From an uncultured Neisseriaceae bacterium (lineage in GTDB: Bacteria; Pseudomonadota; Gammaproteobacteria; Burkholderiales; Neisseriaceae), in the NCBI GenBank assembly GCA_945267035.1, contig CALYOS010000022.1, positions 1 through 38,018 of the forward strand: a stretch of DNA of 38,018 nt, in the 5' to 3' direction. Positions 1 to 8,705 of the stretch are shown here, piece by piece (the stretch's first letter is position 1; each line of letters begins with the position of its first letter). Position numbers and translations under genes: made by a program. The notes beneath the pieces were generated by a model. That model was not told where the DNA came from. It made no database searches and worked only from the letters and a program-made list of their open reading frames with translations.

Positions 1-132
1 GTGTTTATGTGCGTTATTTTATGCGTTTATAATATTTGGATTAACTCTCGCTATTTTGGCCGCAAATGGTGGACAATGATCACCATATCCTTATTAATTG
101 ATGATAAGACTGAAAAAACCTTTATACGATAG
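1..132 (+). CDS. 3' end of an unidentified ORF (partial)
   Basis: A reading frame open from the window edge runs 43 codons to a TAG at 130-132. The peptide is hydrophobic at first (VFMCVILCVYNIW), then basic-aromatic (SRYFGRKWW), and ends in a charged tail. This would fit the end of a membrane protein, but the piece is short and I recognise no family. It lies in a strip with several broken genes, so it may itself be debris. Confidence 0.25.
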   Translation: MFMCVILCVYNIWINSRYFGRKWWTMITISLLIDDKTEKTFIR

Positions 133-285
133 AGTTTTTTTATTGAGATTAAATTGATTATTAAAACTCGTGTAACTTTAAAGCCAATCTTTCCACTATT
201 AGAAAAATATGCATTAATATGCAGACAAGATCATTGCATTTACAATAACTGATACCTGCCAAAAAAGGTGAGATTTACTACGATT

Positions 286-597
286 ATGCAACAAATCTTC
301 GGGGTTCTTATGGTTATCTGCGGGGTAATAACTTGTTTTGGCCTAATCACCGCCATTATCGGGGTAGCAGCGATCATGGCAGCAGTGAAGTTGTTTCAAT
401 TAGGATCTTGTTTAAATCTGGCATGCAGAAGCTAATGTGGTGACAACATGATTTCTACTTTTGTGAAAATGCATGAATTGTGGAAATTCACATTAATCAC
501 CGTTATTCTGTTAATTGGTTATTGTTCAATTGTCTTTAGGTTGCCAATAATTATGACGCTCTATTTCCTGATAATATTAGCAAGTTCGTTACGTTGA
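286..597 (+). pseudogene. DUF5362-like small membrane protein gene with an internal stop codon
   Basis: One frame from ATG 286 to TGA 595-597 is interrupted only by a TAA at 433-435. The first half (49 residues) starts MQQIFGVLMVICGVIT and continues into GLITAIIGVAAIMAAVKLF. That GVL..I.G.....GLI.AIIG......KLF pattern matches my memory of the N-terminal membrane hairpin of DUF5362 proteins. The second half restarts at ATG 448, after GTGGTGA, with MISTFVKMHELWKF and a further hydrophobic stretch, as expected of the C-terminal part of the same family. The total of about 103 codons fits a full-length member. The simplest reading is one gene broken by a single nonsense change. Two overlapping small membrane proteins, or stop-codon readthrough, are alternatives. 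The family assignment is from memory. Confidence 0.5.
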
Positions 598-666
598 TAA
601 GCAGATTAATATTTATTAATGATTATAAAAACACGATAAATTAAACGTTTTTTGACTACATAACCA

Positions 667-845
667 TTATCGGTGATAAAAGATATTGCTTTAGAGCATT
701 TAGCGACAACAGAAGAGAGATGGTTTGATCAACTTAAAATATATCAATAAATAAAGATCTGATCATTGACTGGAAAGACGTCAGAGCGACAAGCATAGCC
801 AATTACCAACCATTGATAACAACCTATCCTAATTACCTTTCTTGA
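667..845 (+). pseudogene. Frameshifted remnant of an unidentified soluble protein
   Basis: Two adjacent frames each give protein-like sequence. Frame one (667-750) reads LSVIKDIALEHLATTEERWF and then DQLKIYQ before TAA 748-750. A frame offset by two bases (738-845) then continues with NKDLIIDWKDVRATSIANYQ and PLITTYPNYLS before TGA 843-845. The acidic, aromatic composition is far from random translation of AT-rich spacer. This suggests the 3' end of a gene with one frameshift and a lost 5' end. I do not recognise the family; an orphan immunity protein is one speculative possibility. Confidence 0.35.
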
Positions 846-868
846 TAAATGAAACATTGTGTTATACT
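842..868 (+). promoter_or_regulatory. Candidate sigma-70 promoter for the small lipoprotein
   Basis: TTGATA (842-847) and TATACT (863-868) each match the consensus at five of six positions. The spacer is only 15 bases, shorter than usual. It lies about 85 bases upstream of the lipoprotein start. This is read from sequence only. Confidence 0.3.
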
Positions 869-953
869 TTTTTAAGTTTAATGTATTCAACAGTATTTCA
901 TTTTTACAGATCTATATTATGGGCATGGTAAAAATGAAGTTAGAGGAAATGCT

Positions 954-1367
954 ATGAAAAAATTGATAAGTTTATTAACCACGCTGATGTTGATTTTTGT
1001 TATTACTGCCTGTAATAAGGGTTCCACTCCAGAAGCAGTTGCAAAAGACTGGGTAGAAGCGATTTATTCAGGCAATGAAAAAACGGTAGTTTCATTAATT
1101 TATTTCGAAGAAGAGGAAAAAAAAGATAAAGAATTACAAAAAATATTTTCAGGTAAAATGAAAAAATTGGTTGAGCAAACGGCCAAGTTAGCCAAACAAA
1201 ACGGCGGTATAAAAAAAATAGATGCTGAGAAAGCCAGGTTATCAAATGACAAACAATACGCAACTGTAAAAGTAAACGTGAGTTTTAACAATAGTCAGGA
1301 AATTGATAGCGCGGATATACAGTTAAAAAAGACCAAAAAAGGATGGATGATTTATCTGGATAAGTGA
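954..1367 (+). CDS. Small lipoprotein, DUF4878/NTF2-like
   Basis: The 137-residue protein has a lipoprotein signal peptide: a basic MKK start, a hydrophobic core, and the lipobox VITAC with Cys20 as the predicted lipidation site. After the cysteine comes a domain of about 110 residues with the layout of DUF4878 lipoproteins. That is an N-terminal helix (PEAVAKDWVEAIYSGN), a charged middle helix region and a C-terminal strand pair ending KKTKKGWMIYLDK, typical of small NTF2-like folds. It should be a periplasm-facing lipoprotein. AGAGGA at 942-947 is well placed for the ATG. The gene stands alone, and a decayed relative lies just downstream at about 1490-1735. The function is unknown; the fold assignment is from pattern memory. 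Confidence 0.75.
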   Translation: MKKLISLLTTLMLIFVITACNKGSTPEAVAKDWVEAIYSGNEKTVVSLIYFEEEEKKDKELQKIFSGKMKKLVEQTAKLAKQNGGIKKIDAEKARLSNDKQYATVKVNVSFNNSQEIDSADIQLKKTKKGWMIYLDK

Positions 1368-1489
1368 ACAATATTGATGTGCATAGCGAAAAAATGACAA
1401 AATAAAGTTTTGATCAATAATTCATTTTATTGGTCAATGATAGAAAATTAACCAGGGTTTATTTATTACAAGCTGTAAAAGTGCAGTAT

Positions 1490-1735
1490 TGAATAATCAA
1501 AAGTGCTGATATGAAAGATTTGCTTTTTGGTTAATTCAAGCAGGTATGACGATAGCTAGGTCAGATGCAGCAAAAAGGTGCGGTAGCGGAGTTTTTGGCT
1601 GCTGAAGCGAAATACTCGGATGATTACAAAACGCTAAAGCGGTTGTTACAGTGAAATTCACAGATTCCGCCAACGCAAGTATGCGCAATAGACGATCAAT
1701 TCAATCTAACGGTACTGGAAAATCCATGACATATC
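1490..1735 (+). pseudogene. Decayed second copy of the DUF4878-type lipoprotein
   Basis: Three frames together give a peptide that aligns with the C-terminal half of the intact lipoprotein at 954-1367. MKDLLFG (about 1511) parallels MKKLVEQ. MQQKGAVAEFLAAEAKYSDD (from 1565) parallels IDAEKARLSND. Then, one frame over, AKAVVTVKFTDSANA parallels YATVKVNVSFNNSQE, and GTGKSMTYQL parallels KKGWMIYL. Frame changes occur before about 1565 and again near 1630. No signal peptide or start survives. This is a tandem paralogue in decay; the outer limits are approximate. Confidence 0.6.
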
Positions 1736-1746
1736 AACTTGTCAAG

Positions 1747-1768
1747 ACTTGCTCATTGCAAGTTTTTT
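1747..1768 (+). terminator. Rho-independent terminator-like hairpin abutting a start codon
   Basis: ACTTGC (1747-1752), loop TCATT and GCAAGT (1758-1763) form a perfect 6-bp stem followed by a run of six T (1763-1768). It would end transcripts from the lipoprotein region. It also lies only three bases before the ATG at 1772 of the next gene, so any transcript reading into that gene from upstream carries it in the ribosome-binding region. Confidence 0.55.
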
Positions 1769-1771
1769 ATT

Positions 1772-2392
1772 ATGCGTAAACGTTTTTTAGTCTTGTTGTT
1801 GATTTCCTCCATGCTGCTGACAGGCGTGATTGTTACTGTATATGATCGCCATCAGCATTCTCAAATCAATGCATTATTACATTTACCTAAACTTGAGATT
1901 GGCGATTGGGTTGTTAGAATGGGGACAGTTAATGACAGTCGCTGGATCAGTTATTTGGGTAAAAGTGAATATTCCCATATTGGTATGATAATTGCCACTG
2001 AGCCTAATGTTAAAGTTATCCATGCTACCACCAATGATGAAGAAGAATATTCTGATCAAGTGATTATCTCTGATTTGGATCACTTTCTCAGCCCCCAACT
2101 GGCAACTAAAGGCGCGATTATTCGTCCGTTGTTTCTAACTTCACAGCAAAAACAGCAAATTGCTAATTTACTCTTAACTCAACGTGGTAAGCCATTTATT
2201 TTAGCTAGTCGGGACAAAAGTCACTTGTACTGCACCACTTTATTATTTGATTCTATCAGGCAAATTGAACCTTCATTCGATCCTAAATGGACGCTTATAA
2301 ACTATCCTATCTTTGAAGGCGAATACCTGTTTCCGCAATCATTTATCAATTATCCGAATACACAGGTTATTTATGCAATCAAGCATGGATAA
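1772..2392 (+). CDS. YiiX/YebB-like permuted NlpC/P60 (papain-fold) hydrolase, membrane-anchored
   Basis: The 206-residue protein starts with a basic MRKR and a hydrophobic segment (residues 5-24) that is a signal anchor or uncleaved signal peptide. The rest fits the permuted NlpC/P60 family (YiiX/YebB): GDWVVRMG near residue 44, YSHIGMI with the likely catalytic His69, and a late YCTTLLFDSI with the likely nucleophile Cys154. The permuted order puts His before Cys. Substrates in this family include peptide or acyl-amide bonds; none can be assigned here. An in-frame TTG at 1739 would add eleven residues encoded by the terminator-like hairpin, so ATG 1772 is preferred, although it lacks a clear Shine-Dalgarno sequence. 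No partner gene is adjacent. Confidence 0.7.
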   Translation: MRKRFLVLLLISSMLLTGVIVTVYDRHQHSQINALLHLPKLEIGDWVVRMGTVNDSRWISYLGKSEYSHIGMIIATEPNVKVIHATTNDEEEYSDQVIISDLDHFLSPQLATKGAIIRPLFLTSQQKQQIANLLLTQRGKPFILASRDKSHLYCTTLLFDSIRQIEPSFDPKWTLINYPIFEGEYLFPQSFINYPNTQVIYAIKHG

Positions 2393-3298
2393 TTGCAATT
2401 GAACGTTGCAAATAAATACAGATTAATCTTACTGAACTAAACAATAACACCCGGTTGCAGCTTAGTTGACACATTTTAGTTAAGACTTAAAAAATTGGAT
2501 TTTTTCTTTTCTATAATTTTCAATGAATTTTAATACTAAATAGGCGTAATTGATCATCTAGCATATTTTGTGAAGTTTAATTCGTCATATTATGCTTATT
2601 CGATAATTGAATAATCAGTATAAAATAAAGTAATCTAGTTAGACCAAAAGCAGAATATGCCTAAAGAAAAATACGTAGTTTATTGATGCAAAGATTGAAG
2701 CTGGTAATTAAGCCAAGAAATTCGAATTTGAGCTAATAATGGTCGATATCGACATAAATTATGCCTAAAGCGAGCAAAATTATTTAACCTAAGCGATTGG
2801 GTCATTTTTATTCGGAAAAAGTAATAAGCCTGGTTGAAATAATTTGACGATCCAAAATTTCTGAAGAATTGGTCTTCAAATAAATCAGTAAATATTGGCA
2901 ATGATTAGCAAATGCAATCATGATCGTCTTAGTTGAGAAAAGGGGATAGATGTAAGATTTTTATCAGTATAGAAGCGAAAAGCTAACAATTCAATTATCT
3001 AATTAAGCCAGTAAATAGGGCACCATCAAAAATTCAGCTGTTGCAAAGTCATCTTATTAACATGGGTTACTAAACATACCAACCATGATGATTAAATTAC
3101 CATGATCATGCATATATGCCATTAAAATATTATTATTTATGCTTAAGTACCGGCACGATTAATGACGTAGTCACGTAATTAATTGATTGCTATCATACAA
3201 ATATTAAAGTAAATAAAATATATTTAACTAAAAATAACACATGTATTGTTAATTATGCTATTATTTTTTTATTATTATTTTAAATATTTGAAACTACG
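2393..3298. other. AT-rich spacer without an intact gene
   Basis: About 900 bases with stops in all frames. A short open minus-strand stretch at 2680-2901 encodes a low-complexity aromatic peptide with no start signal, and I do not accept it as a gene. The plus strand at about 2657-2900 gives short protein-like pieces (IDAKIEAGN, AKKFEFELIMVDIDI) broken by stops, possibly debris. The promoter of the autotransporter must lie near 3230-3290. An 8-base direct repeat ACCATGAT occurs at about 3082 and 3099. Confidence 0.4.
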
Positions 3299-5740
3299 AT
3301 GAAATCAAGTTTTACTCAGACTAAAATTAACGCCATACTTTTAACACTATTTGGTTCTTTTTCTGCTTATAGCATGGCAAGTGGCGTATGTTCAAATCCT
3401 TCAGGGTGTCGGATTGGCAGTGGATCAAATTTGCATGGAACAGTTTTGATTTCTGGTCAAAACTATAAAAACTCAGTTCCTAATGTCAACGATTTCTTAA
3501 GTGGAGATCATTATAGCGTTGTTTTTGATACCGATGCTTATGGTGAAACTGAACCAATTCAGTTAATTTTTGATAAAAACGCCAATATTGTTTTAGACTC
3601 TTCATTTTTAAACGATCCTGCCTATGGTGATAAAAGAGACCACTTCCATCTTACCGGTGTAAATATTGAATCAGATAGCAGTTCGGCAATTATCCCCAAG
3701 GGTGTTCAATTTACTTTAAAAGGATATCCAAAACAATTTAATAATATTGGAATGACGGCTGTAGACGTGACTGCTGGTTACGTTGATTCGCAAGCGGATA
3801 TGAATATTGATTCAGCTAATTCTGTAGCATATGAGGTGTACAGTAGTACGGGTAAAATAGATGCACACGATTCCACAATTAATTTAGGTGCAGATGCATA
3901 TACTTCTTTCGCGGGTAGGAGTGAAGAAGATGGTCAGTTGAATTTTAAGCGCATCAAAATAAAAGGTAGTGGACAGTGGAATATGGGGGTGTCAGTTTTT
4001 GATAAAGGTAATATTAATTTTATTGACAGTAGTATGAATTTTTCCAATCCTGAAAGTCTTGCATTTAATCTATCAAATGGTAGCAATGTTAATATTGAAA
4101 ATAGCAGCATCGAAGCTGGTTATGGAATTTCTTTGCATACACGTCAATATACACCCAAGGAAAATAATTTTAATATTAAAAATAGTTCTTTTATGGCGAA
4201 AGATGCATTGCTAGGTATTAATGATCGTCGCTTATATTCAGAAGCAGATGAGGATGATGAAAAATTAGGAGATGAATCCATAGCTGCACAACAACCATTT
4301 ACTTTAACGGCCGATCATTCAAAGTTGGCTGGACGAATTTTTATTGATTTGCGCCCATCGCCAAAAATAACTTTTAATCTTAAAAACGGATCCAGTTGGT
4401 TGATCACTGGCAATAGTGAAATGGATGAATTAAATATTCATGATTCAACGGTTTCATTTCGCCATGATGGTCATTCACGCGGTGTGAGTTCCAGAAGTAG
4501 CAATAATTTTAAAATATTGACAATTCACGGTGATCTCAACGGCAGTAATGGTGTATTCAATATGAATACAAATCTGGCTGATGGACAATCAGATCAGATC
4601 ATTATTGAAGGACAGTTACATGGTCAGCATCAAATAAGTGTTGCTGATAGTCGTAAACGTCCGAAAACTGCCAATGGTCAGGTGACTTTAGTCGAGGTAA
4701 GAGGTGGAGGAGACGGTGCGTTTTCTATGATGCAAAATTATGTTGATGCCGGTCGCTATCGTTACTTTTTTCAACAAGATGGCAATCAATGGATTTTGAA
4801 TAATGTTAATGGTGCATTAGCAACCGGAGGTGGTCAGCATGGTTCATATTATGAAATCAGTGATTATGCCAACTCTCTAATTGGCATGCGTCAGGCAGCC
4901 AATCAGTTTGTCTATCAATTACAGCAGCCACTCAATACGCGGTTCAATAATTTGAAAGATCATGCACGTACCAATAATTTGTGGTTGGACAGTAATTATG
5001 CCAATAATCATTTTGACAGTACACAGACCAGTTATGATTTGATGACCTCTGGATTCAAGCAAAAATCTTATAGTCTGCAATTGGGTTATGATCATATTTT
5101 ACCTATTGGTAATGAAAATAATCAGCTTTATTTGGGTGCTTTTGTTGGTCGTGGTCATTCAAGTGTTGATTTTAACGGTGACTATAAAGACGGCAACATT
5201 AAGGTTTGGACGACTGGTATTTACGCTGGGTGGCAAAACATCAACGGTTGGTTTGGTGACGGATCTTATCGTTATAGTCATTTCAAAACTTCAGCGAATA
5301 AAATGGATGATACAAGCTGGAATGCACATAGTTTAGATGTGTTATTTGGTCGGGATATTCGCTTGGCCGATCAATGGGTGGTGACACCTAAGCTTGGTCT
5401 GACAGTCGGTCGTTTATCTGGGGATCAATATACGGAATCTACTCATTTTTATCGTAGTCAACTTGGCGGATCGATTAAAACCTCTGTTAATGTAAAACAA
5501 GTGAGTTTTACTCCATATGTTGGTGCCTATTGGTTGCATGATAAAAATAGCTTAGGCAATGTTATTGTTGATGATGAATATTTGTCTATTAAGGGTGCGG
5601 GAAGTTCAGGTTTGTTTGAAGCTGGAGTCGGTGTGGATTTTGATCGCAATAATCATGCGGATTTCAAACTCAATTATGCAAACGGACAAAAAACGGAACA
5701 AAAATTCGGCGCCAGTCTGAATTACCGCTATTCATGGTAA
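3299..5740 (+). CDS. Class V autotransporter with pertactin-like passenger
   Basis: The 813-residue outer-membrane protein has a signal peptide (about residues 1-27, ending AYSMASG). The beta-helical passenger (about 30-510) is rich in short Asn/Ser/Asp/Gly repeats. An autochaperone-like section follows (about 395-470: FKILTIHGDLNG, FNMNTNLADGQSDQIIIEG), then a linker. A C-terminal 12-strand beta-barrel domain of about 280 residues begins near GSYYEISDYANS and ends in Trp (LNYRYSW), as the assembly machinery requires. It should translocate and display its own passenger. Cys31 and Cys38 could form a small disulfide loop just after the signal peptide. No RGD or serine-protease motif was seen, so adhesion is more likely than proteolysis. 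No clear Shine-Dalgarno sequence precedes the ATG. Confidence 0.9.
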   Translation: MKSSFTQTKINAILLTLFGSFSAYSMASGVCSNPSGCRIGSGSNLHGTVLISGQNYKNSVPNVNDFLSGDHYSVVFDTDAYGETEPIQLIFDKNANIVLDSSFLNDPAYGDKRDHFHLTGVNIESDSSSAIIPKGVQFTLKGYPKQFNNIGMTAVDVTAGYVDSQADMNIDSANSVAYEVYSSTGKIDAHDSTINLGADAYTSFAGRSEEDGQLNFKRIKIKGSGQWNMGVSVFDKGNINFIDSSMNFSNPESLAFNLSNGSNVNIENSSIEAGYGISLHTRQYTPKENNFNIKNSSFMAKDALLGINDRRLYSEADEDDEKLGDESIAAQQPFTLTADHSKLAGRIFIDLRPSPKITFNLKNGSSWLITGNSEMDELNIHDSTVSFRHDGHSRGVSSRSSNNFKILTIHGDLNGSNGVFNMNTNLADGQSDQIIIEGQLHGQHQISVADSRKRPKTANGQVTLVEVRGGGDGAFSMMQNYVDAGRYRYFFQQDGNQWILNNVNGALATGGGQHGSYYEISDYANSLIGMRQAANQFVYQLQQPLNTRFNNLKDHARTNNLWLDSNYANNHFDSTQTSYDLMTSGFKQKSYSLQLGYDHILPIGNENNQLYLGAFVGRGHSSVDFNGDYKDGNIKVWTTGIYAGWQNINGWFGDGSYRYSHFKTSANKMDDTSWNAHSLDVLFGRDIRLADQWVVTPKLGLTVGRLSGDQYTESTHFYRSQLGGSIKTSVNVKQVSFTPYVGAYWLHDKNSLGNVIVDDEYLSIKGAGSSGLFEAGVGVDFDRNNHADFKLNYANGQKTEQKFGASLNYRYSW

Positions 5741-5761
5741 AGGTGATACAAATAATGGAAA

Positions 5762-5787
5762 AACGCCGCTTAAAAGCGGCGTTTTCT
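5762..5787. terminator. Bidirectional terminator between the autotransporter and pgl
   Basis: AACGCCGCT / AGCGGCGTT form a 9-bp GC-rich stem around a TAAA loop (5762-5783), with TTTT downstream on the plus strand and AAAA upstream for the minus strand. It sits between two convergent genes and can serve both. Confidence 0.85.
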
Positions 5788-6483
5788 TTATAGCGTTTGG
5801 TAAATTTCTAAATCTGGACGTTGCTGTAAAACTGCCCGTATAGGCATATCGTTGCTATCGTTTCCATCTAAAGCTTGTTGAAAAACTTGATTTTGTTTTG
5901 CACCGGATAATTGTAAATACAAGTGTTGGCTAGCTACGATGACTGGTAATGTCAATGAAATGCGATCGTGTGGTGCTGTAAGTGGTTTCATGTCTATAAC
6001 CAGTTGGTTTGAATGCATATCTAACCCTTTGGCAAGATTAGCAGCATGCGGAAAAAGGGAAGCAGTGTGTCCATCGTTGCCCATGCCTAAGACCAGAACA
6101 TCTATGGGCAGAGGGAGCTGTTGTTTCAGGCGTTGCCCAATTTCATCAACGCCGTCATAAGGATTTTCCGCTTCAGTAGTCATGCTGATAAAATGGGCTG
6201 ATTTAGCCTGATTTTGCAGTAAATGTGTATGTATCAGTCTTTCATTGCTGTCTTCATGATGCCGATCAACCCAACGTTCATCAACCAATGTGATGTAGAC
6301 TTGGCTCCAGGGTAATTGGGTATGACTTAGGATTTGAAATAGTTCAATGGTAATGGGGCCACCGGAAAGGGCAAGAGAAGCTTTACCACGCAGGTTGATG
6401 GCTTGCTGTAGATCTTCTCTAATGGCATTGGCCAAGGCTGAATTCATGGCGGTGTCGGTGTCATATTGATGAAGTTGATACAT
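5788..6483 (-). CDS. pgl: 6-phosphogluconolactonase
   Basis: The enzyme hydrolyses 6-phosphogluconolactone to 6-phosphogluconate in the oxidative pentose phosphate or Entner-Doudoroff route, in the cytoplasm. Family motifs are LALSGGPI near the N-terminus, ITLVDERWVD in the first third and LGMGNDGHTASLFP near the middle, in the order seen in DevB-type lactonases. The length of 231 residues is normal. An ATG six bases upstream (6489) directly abuts AGGAG, so ATG 6483 with a 6-base spacer is the better start. The gene is solitary; zwf, edd or glk, often nearby in Neisseria, are not in the window. Confidence 0.93.
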   Translation of the reverse strand: MYQLHQYDTDTAMNSALANAIREDLQQAINLRGKASLALSGGPITIELFQILSHTQLPWSQVYITLVDERWVDRHHEDSNERLIHTHLLQNQAKSAHFISMTTEAENPYDGVDEIGQRLKQQLPLPIDVLVLGMGNDGHTASLFPHAANLAKGLDMHSNQLVIDMKPLTAPHDRISLTLPVIVASQHLYLQLSGAKQNQVFQQALDGNDSNDMPIRAVLQQRPDLEIYQTL

Positions 6484-6489
6484 AGGCAT

Positions 6490-7135
6490 CTCCTGTAGTT
6501 TGAGTTTGTCAGTTATGTTTGCTATATGGAAAAAAAATCAATTGTTTAGATGAAATCATTATTTGCGCAATTGTGGTTAATGAGCTGATTTATATAGATA
6601 AATTATGTTAAATCAATTTGTTGATATTCATATTTATAAGCTTAATAAAATTTTGATTTGCTTCGCCGTCATTGACGGATATGCGCCGAAAATGAAAATA
6701 GGGTTTTGAAATGGGCGCGATTTGCTCAGGCATTGATTGAGTCGGTGATGGTTATCAATATCAGCCTACTGATTGATTAAACCTATGTAGGTTAATTTAT
6801 CGCTGGTCAGGATATGCTGTTTGCAATGGCTTGATGTGATGTTGGCAACTAAAAATTAGGCTCTAGGTAAGGGATAAATAGGCCATGAGTGGTGTAAATT
6901 ACCCGTTTTGTTAGATTGTAGTGCAAGAAATGTGACAAAATCAGTTTTTTTATGTATGACACTGTATAGTGATGATAATCATTAAAAGATAAATGGGTGT
7001 TTTAGGTGTCAAAATGGCTGTTTTAGCTTAGAATAGACGGCTATTTTTGATTTCCAAAACTGGCATAATGTGCACATTGTGATTAGTTAAAGCGATCTGG
7101 TAACAACGGTTATCAGGTATGGTATAGGGATGCAT
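6490..7135. other. Long pgl-lysS divergent spacer
   Basis: About 640 bases between divergent genes. A short open piece on the plus strand (about 6679-6780) encodes RICAENENRVLKWARFAQAL before a stop; it has no start signal and may be a gene remnant. A Fur-box-like sequence lies at 6968-6986. AACCTATGTAGGTT at about 6780-6793 is a small palindrome. No tRNA-like structure was seen. Confidence 0.35.
6968..6986. promoter_or_regulatory. Fur-box-like sequence
   Basis: Aligned with the 19-base Fur consensus GATAATGATAATCATTATC, this stretch matches at 14 of 19 positions, including the uninterrupted core GATAATCATTA (6974-6984). It overlaps a possible -10 element TATAGT (6965-6970). The nearest downstream gene on the plus strand is lysS, an unusual Fur target, so it may be fortuitous or a relic of a lost gene. 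Confidence 0.3.
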
Positions 7136-8659
7136 ATGAGTGAACAGCAAAATACGCCGGCAGCAGCCGAGCAGACAGAACAATTAGATGAAAATCAGAT
7201 TATGGCACATCGTCGAGAAAAGCTGACAGCCATTCGTGCGAAAGGCATTGCTTTTTCAAATGATTTTAAACGTGATGCCTTTGCAAGTGATTTACACCAA
7301 CAGTTTGAGCAGTTCGATAAGGATGCTTTAGCTGAAAAAGCCATACCTGTGAAGGTGGCTGGGCGGATTATGCTGAAGCGGCATATGGGTAAGGCTAGTT
7401 TTGCGACGATTCAAGATATGACCGGGCGCATCCAGTTGTATATCAATAATCAGGGTGTGGGTGAAGTTTTGCATGATGAATTCAAGCACTGGGATTTAGG
7501 CGATATTGTCGGTGCTGAAGGTGAGTTGATGAAAACCAATCATGGTGAATTGACCGTTCGAGTATCTGCATTACGTTTGCTGACTAAGTCTTTGCGTCCA
7601 TTACCGGATAAATTTCATGGATTGGCCGATCAGGAACTCAAATATCGTCAACGTTATGTTGATCTGATTACGAATGAGCAGTCTCGTAAAACGTTTATTC
7701 AGCGTAGTCAGATTATTCAGGCAATTCGCAATGTGATGGTGGATGAACGTTATCTTGAAGTCGAAACACCAATGATGCATCCTATCCCTGGCGGAGCAAC
7801 GGCAAAACCGTTTATCACCCATCATAATTCGCTTGATATGGATCTTTATTTGCGGGTAGCTCCAGAATTGTATTTAAAACGTTTGGTTGTGGGTGGTTTG
7901 GAACGGGTATTTGAGATCAATCGCAATTTCCGTAATGAAGGCATGAGTACGCGCCATAATCCTGAATTTACTATGATGGAATTTTATGAGGCTTATGCTA
8001 ACTATCAGCGCATGATGGAGATGACGGAAAAGGTTATCCGTGCTGCGGCGATTGCTGCTACAGGTAGTGCAGTGGTTATGTACAATGGTAAGGAAGTGGA
8101 TCTGAGTAAGCCTTTTGCTCGCATGACCATTGTAGAAGCTATACGCCATTTTAATCCGCATTATACTGAGGAACAATTGGGTGATGAAGCTTGGTTGCAA
8201 GCTGAAATCAAAAAATTGGGTGGCAGTATACCGATGGCACAGGGGCTAGGAAGTTTGCAGCTGGCTTTGTTTGAAGAATGTGCAGAAGGTCAGTTATGGC
8301 AACCTACCTTTATTGTCGACTATCCGGTAGAAGTTTCTCCATTAGCGCGGGGTTCGGACACTAAACCAGGTTTAACTGAAAGATTTGAGCTGTTTGTGGT
8401 TGGTCGGGAGTTGGCAAACGGGTATTCAGAGTTGAATGATCCGGAAGATCAGGCTGCACGGTTTAAAGCGCAGGTGGCACAGTTGGATGCCGGTGATGAT
8501 GAAGCTATGCATTATGACGCCGACTATATTCGGGCAATGGAATATGGTTTGCCACCTACAGGTGGTTGTGGTATTGGCATGGATAGGCTGGTGATGTTGT
8601 TGACTGATGCGCAAACTATTCGTGATGTGATTCTTTTCCCGCAAATGCGAATGGAATAG
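7136..8659 (+). CDS. lysS: Lysyl-tRNA synthetase, class II
   Basis: The enzyme charges tRNA-Lys with lysine in the cytoplasm. The order is N-terminal extension, OB-fold anticodon-binding domain (about residues 65-150, [20 protein letters not shown]), and class II catalytic core with motif 2 ([13 protein letters not shown]...[15 protein letters not shown]) and motif 3 ([14 protein letters not shown]). The length of 507 residues is normal. ATG 7130 directly follows TAGGGA, while ATG 7136 has AGGGA at a 5-base spacing and is preferred. A strong terminator follows. Confidence 0.97.
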   Translation: MSEQQNTPAAAEQTEQLDENQIMAHRREKLTAIRAKGIAFSNDFKRDAFASDLHQQFEQFDKDALAEKAIPVKVAGRIMLKRHMGKASFATIQDMTGRIQLYINNQGVGEVLHDEFKHWDLGDIVGAEGELMKTNHGELTVRVSALRLLTKSLRPLPDKFHGLADQELKYRQRYVDLITNEQSRKTFIQRSQIIQAIRNVMVDERYLEVETPMMHPIPGGATAKPFITHHNSLDMDLYLRVAPELYLKRLVVGGLERVFEINRNFRNEGMSTRHNPEFTMMEFYEAYANYQRMMEMTEKVIRAAAIAATGSAVVMYNGKEVDLSKPFARMTIVEAIRHFNPHYTEEQLGDEAWLQAEIKKLGGSIPMAQGLGSLQLALFEECAEGQLWQPTFIVDYPVEVSPLARGSDTKPGLTERFELFVVGRELANGYSELNDPEDQAARFKAQVAQLDAGDDEAMHYDADYIRAMEYGLPPTGGCGIGMDRLVMLLTDAQTIRDVILFPQMRME

Positions 8660-8677
8660 TCAGGCTTGAAATGGAAG

Positions 8678-8705
8678 CCGTCCAGATATTACTGGACGGT
8701 TTTTT
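8678..8705. terminator. Terminator between lysS and fxsA
   Basis: CCGTCCAG (8678-8685), loop ATATTA and CTGGACGG (8692-8699), followed by six T. The 8-bp perfect stem ends lysS transcripts. It overlaps the stop region of the convergent fxsA-like gene and may act in both directions. Confidence 0.9.

Noticed and set aside
2680-2901. 73-residue open frame on the minus strand
   Set aside because: Low-complexity aromatic peptide, no ribosome site, no family, in a stop-dense spacer. The opposite strand is equally unconvincing.
3265-3275. T7 tract upstream of the autotransporter as a phase-variation switch
   Set aside because: Seven bases is short, and such tracts are common in spacers of this base composition. 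No repeat-length evidence is available.
7874-8200. 108-residue frame antisense to lysS
   Set aside because: It lies entirely within a highly conserved synthetase gene and lacks any family signature.
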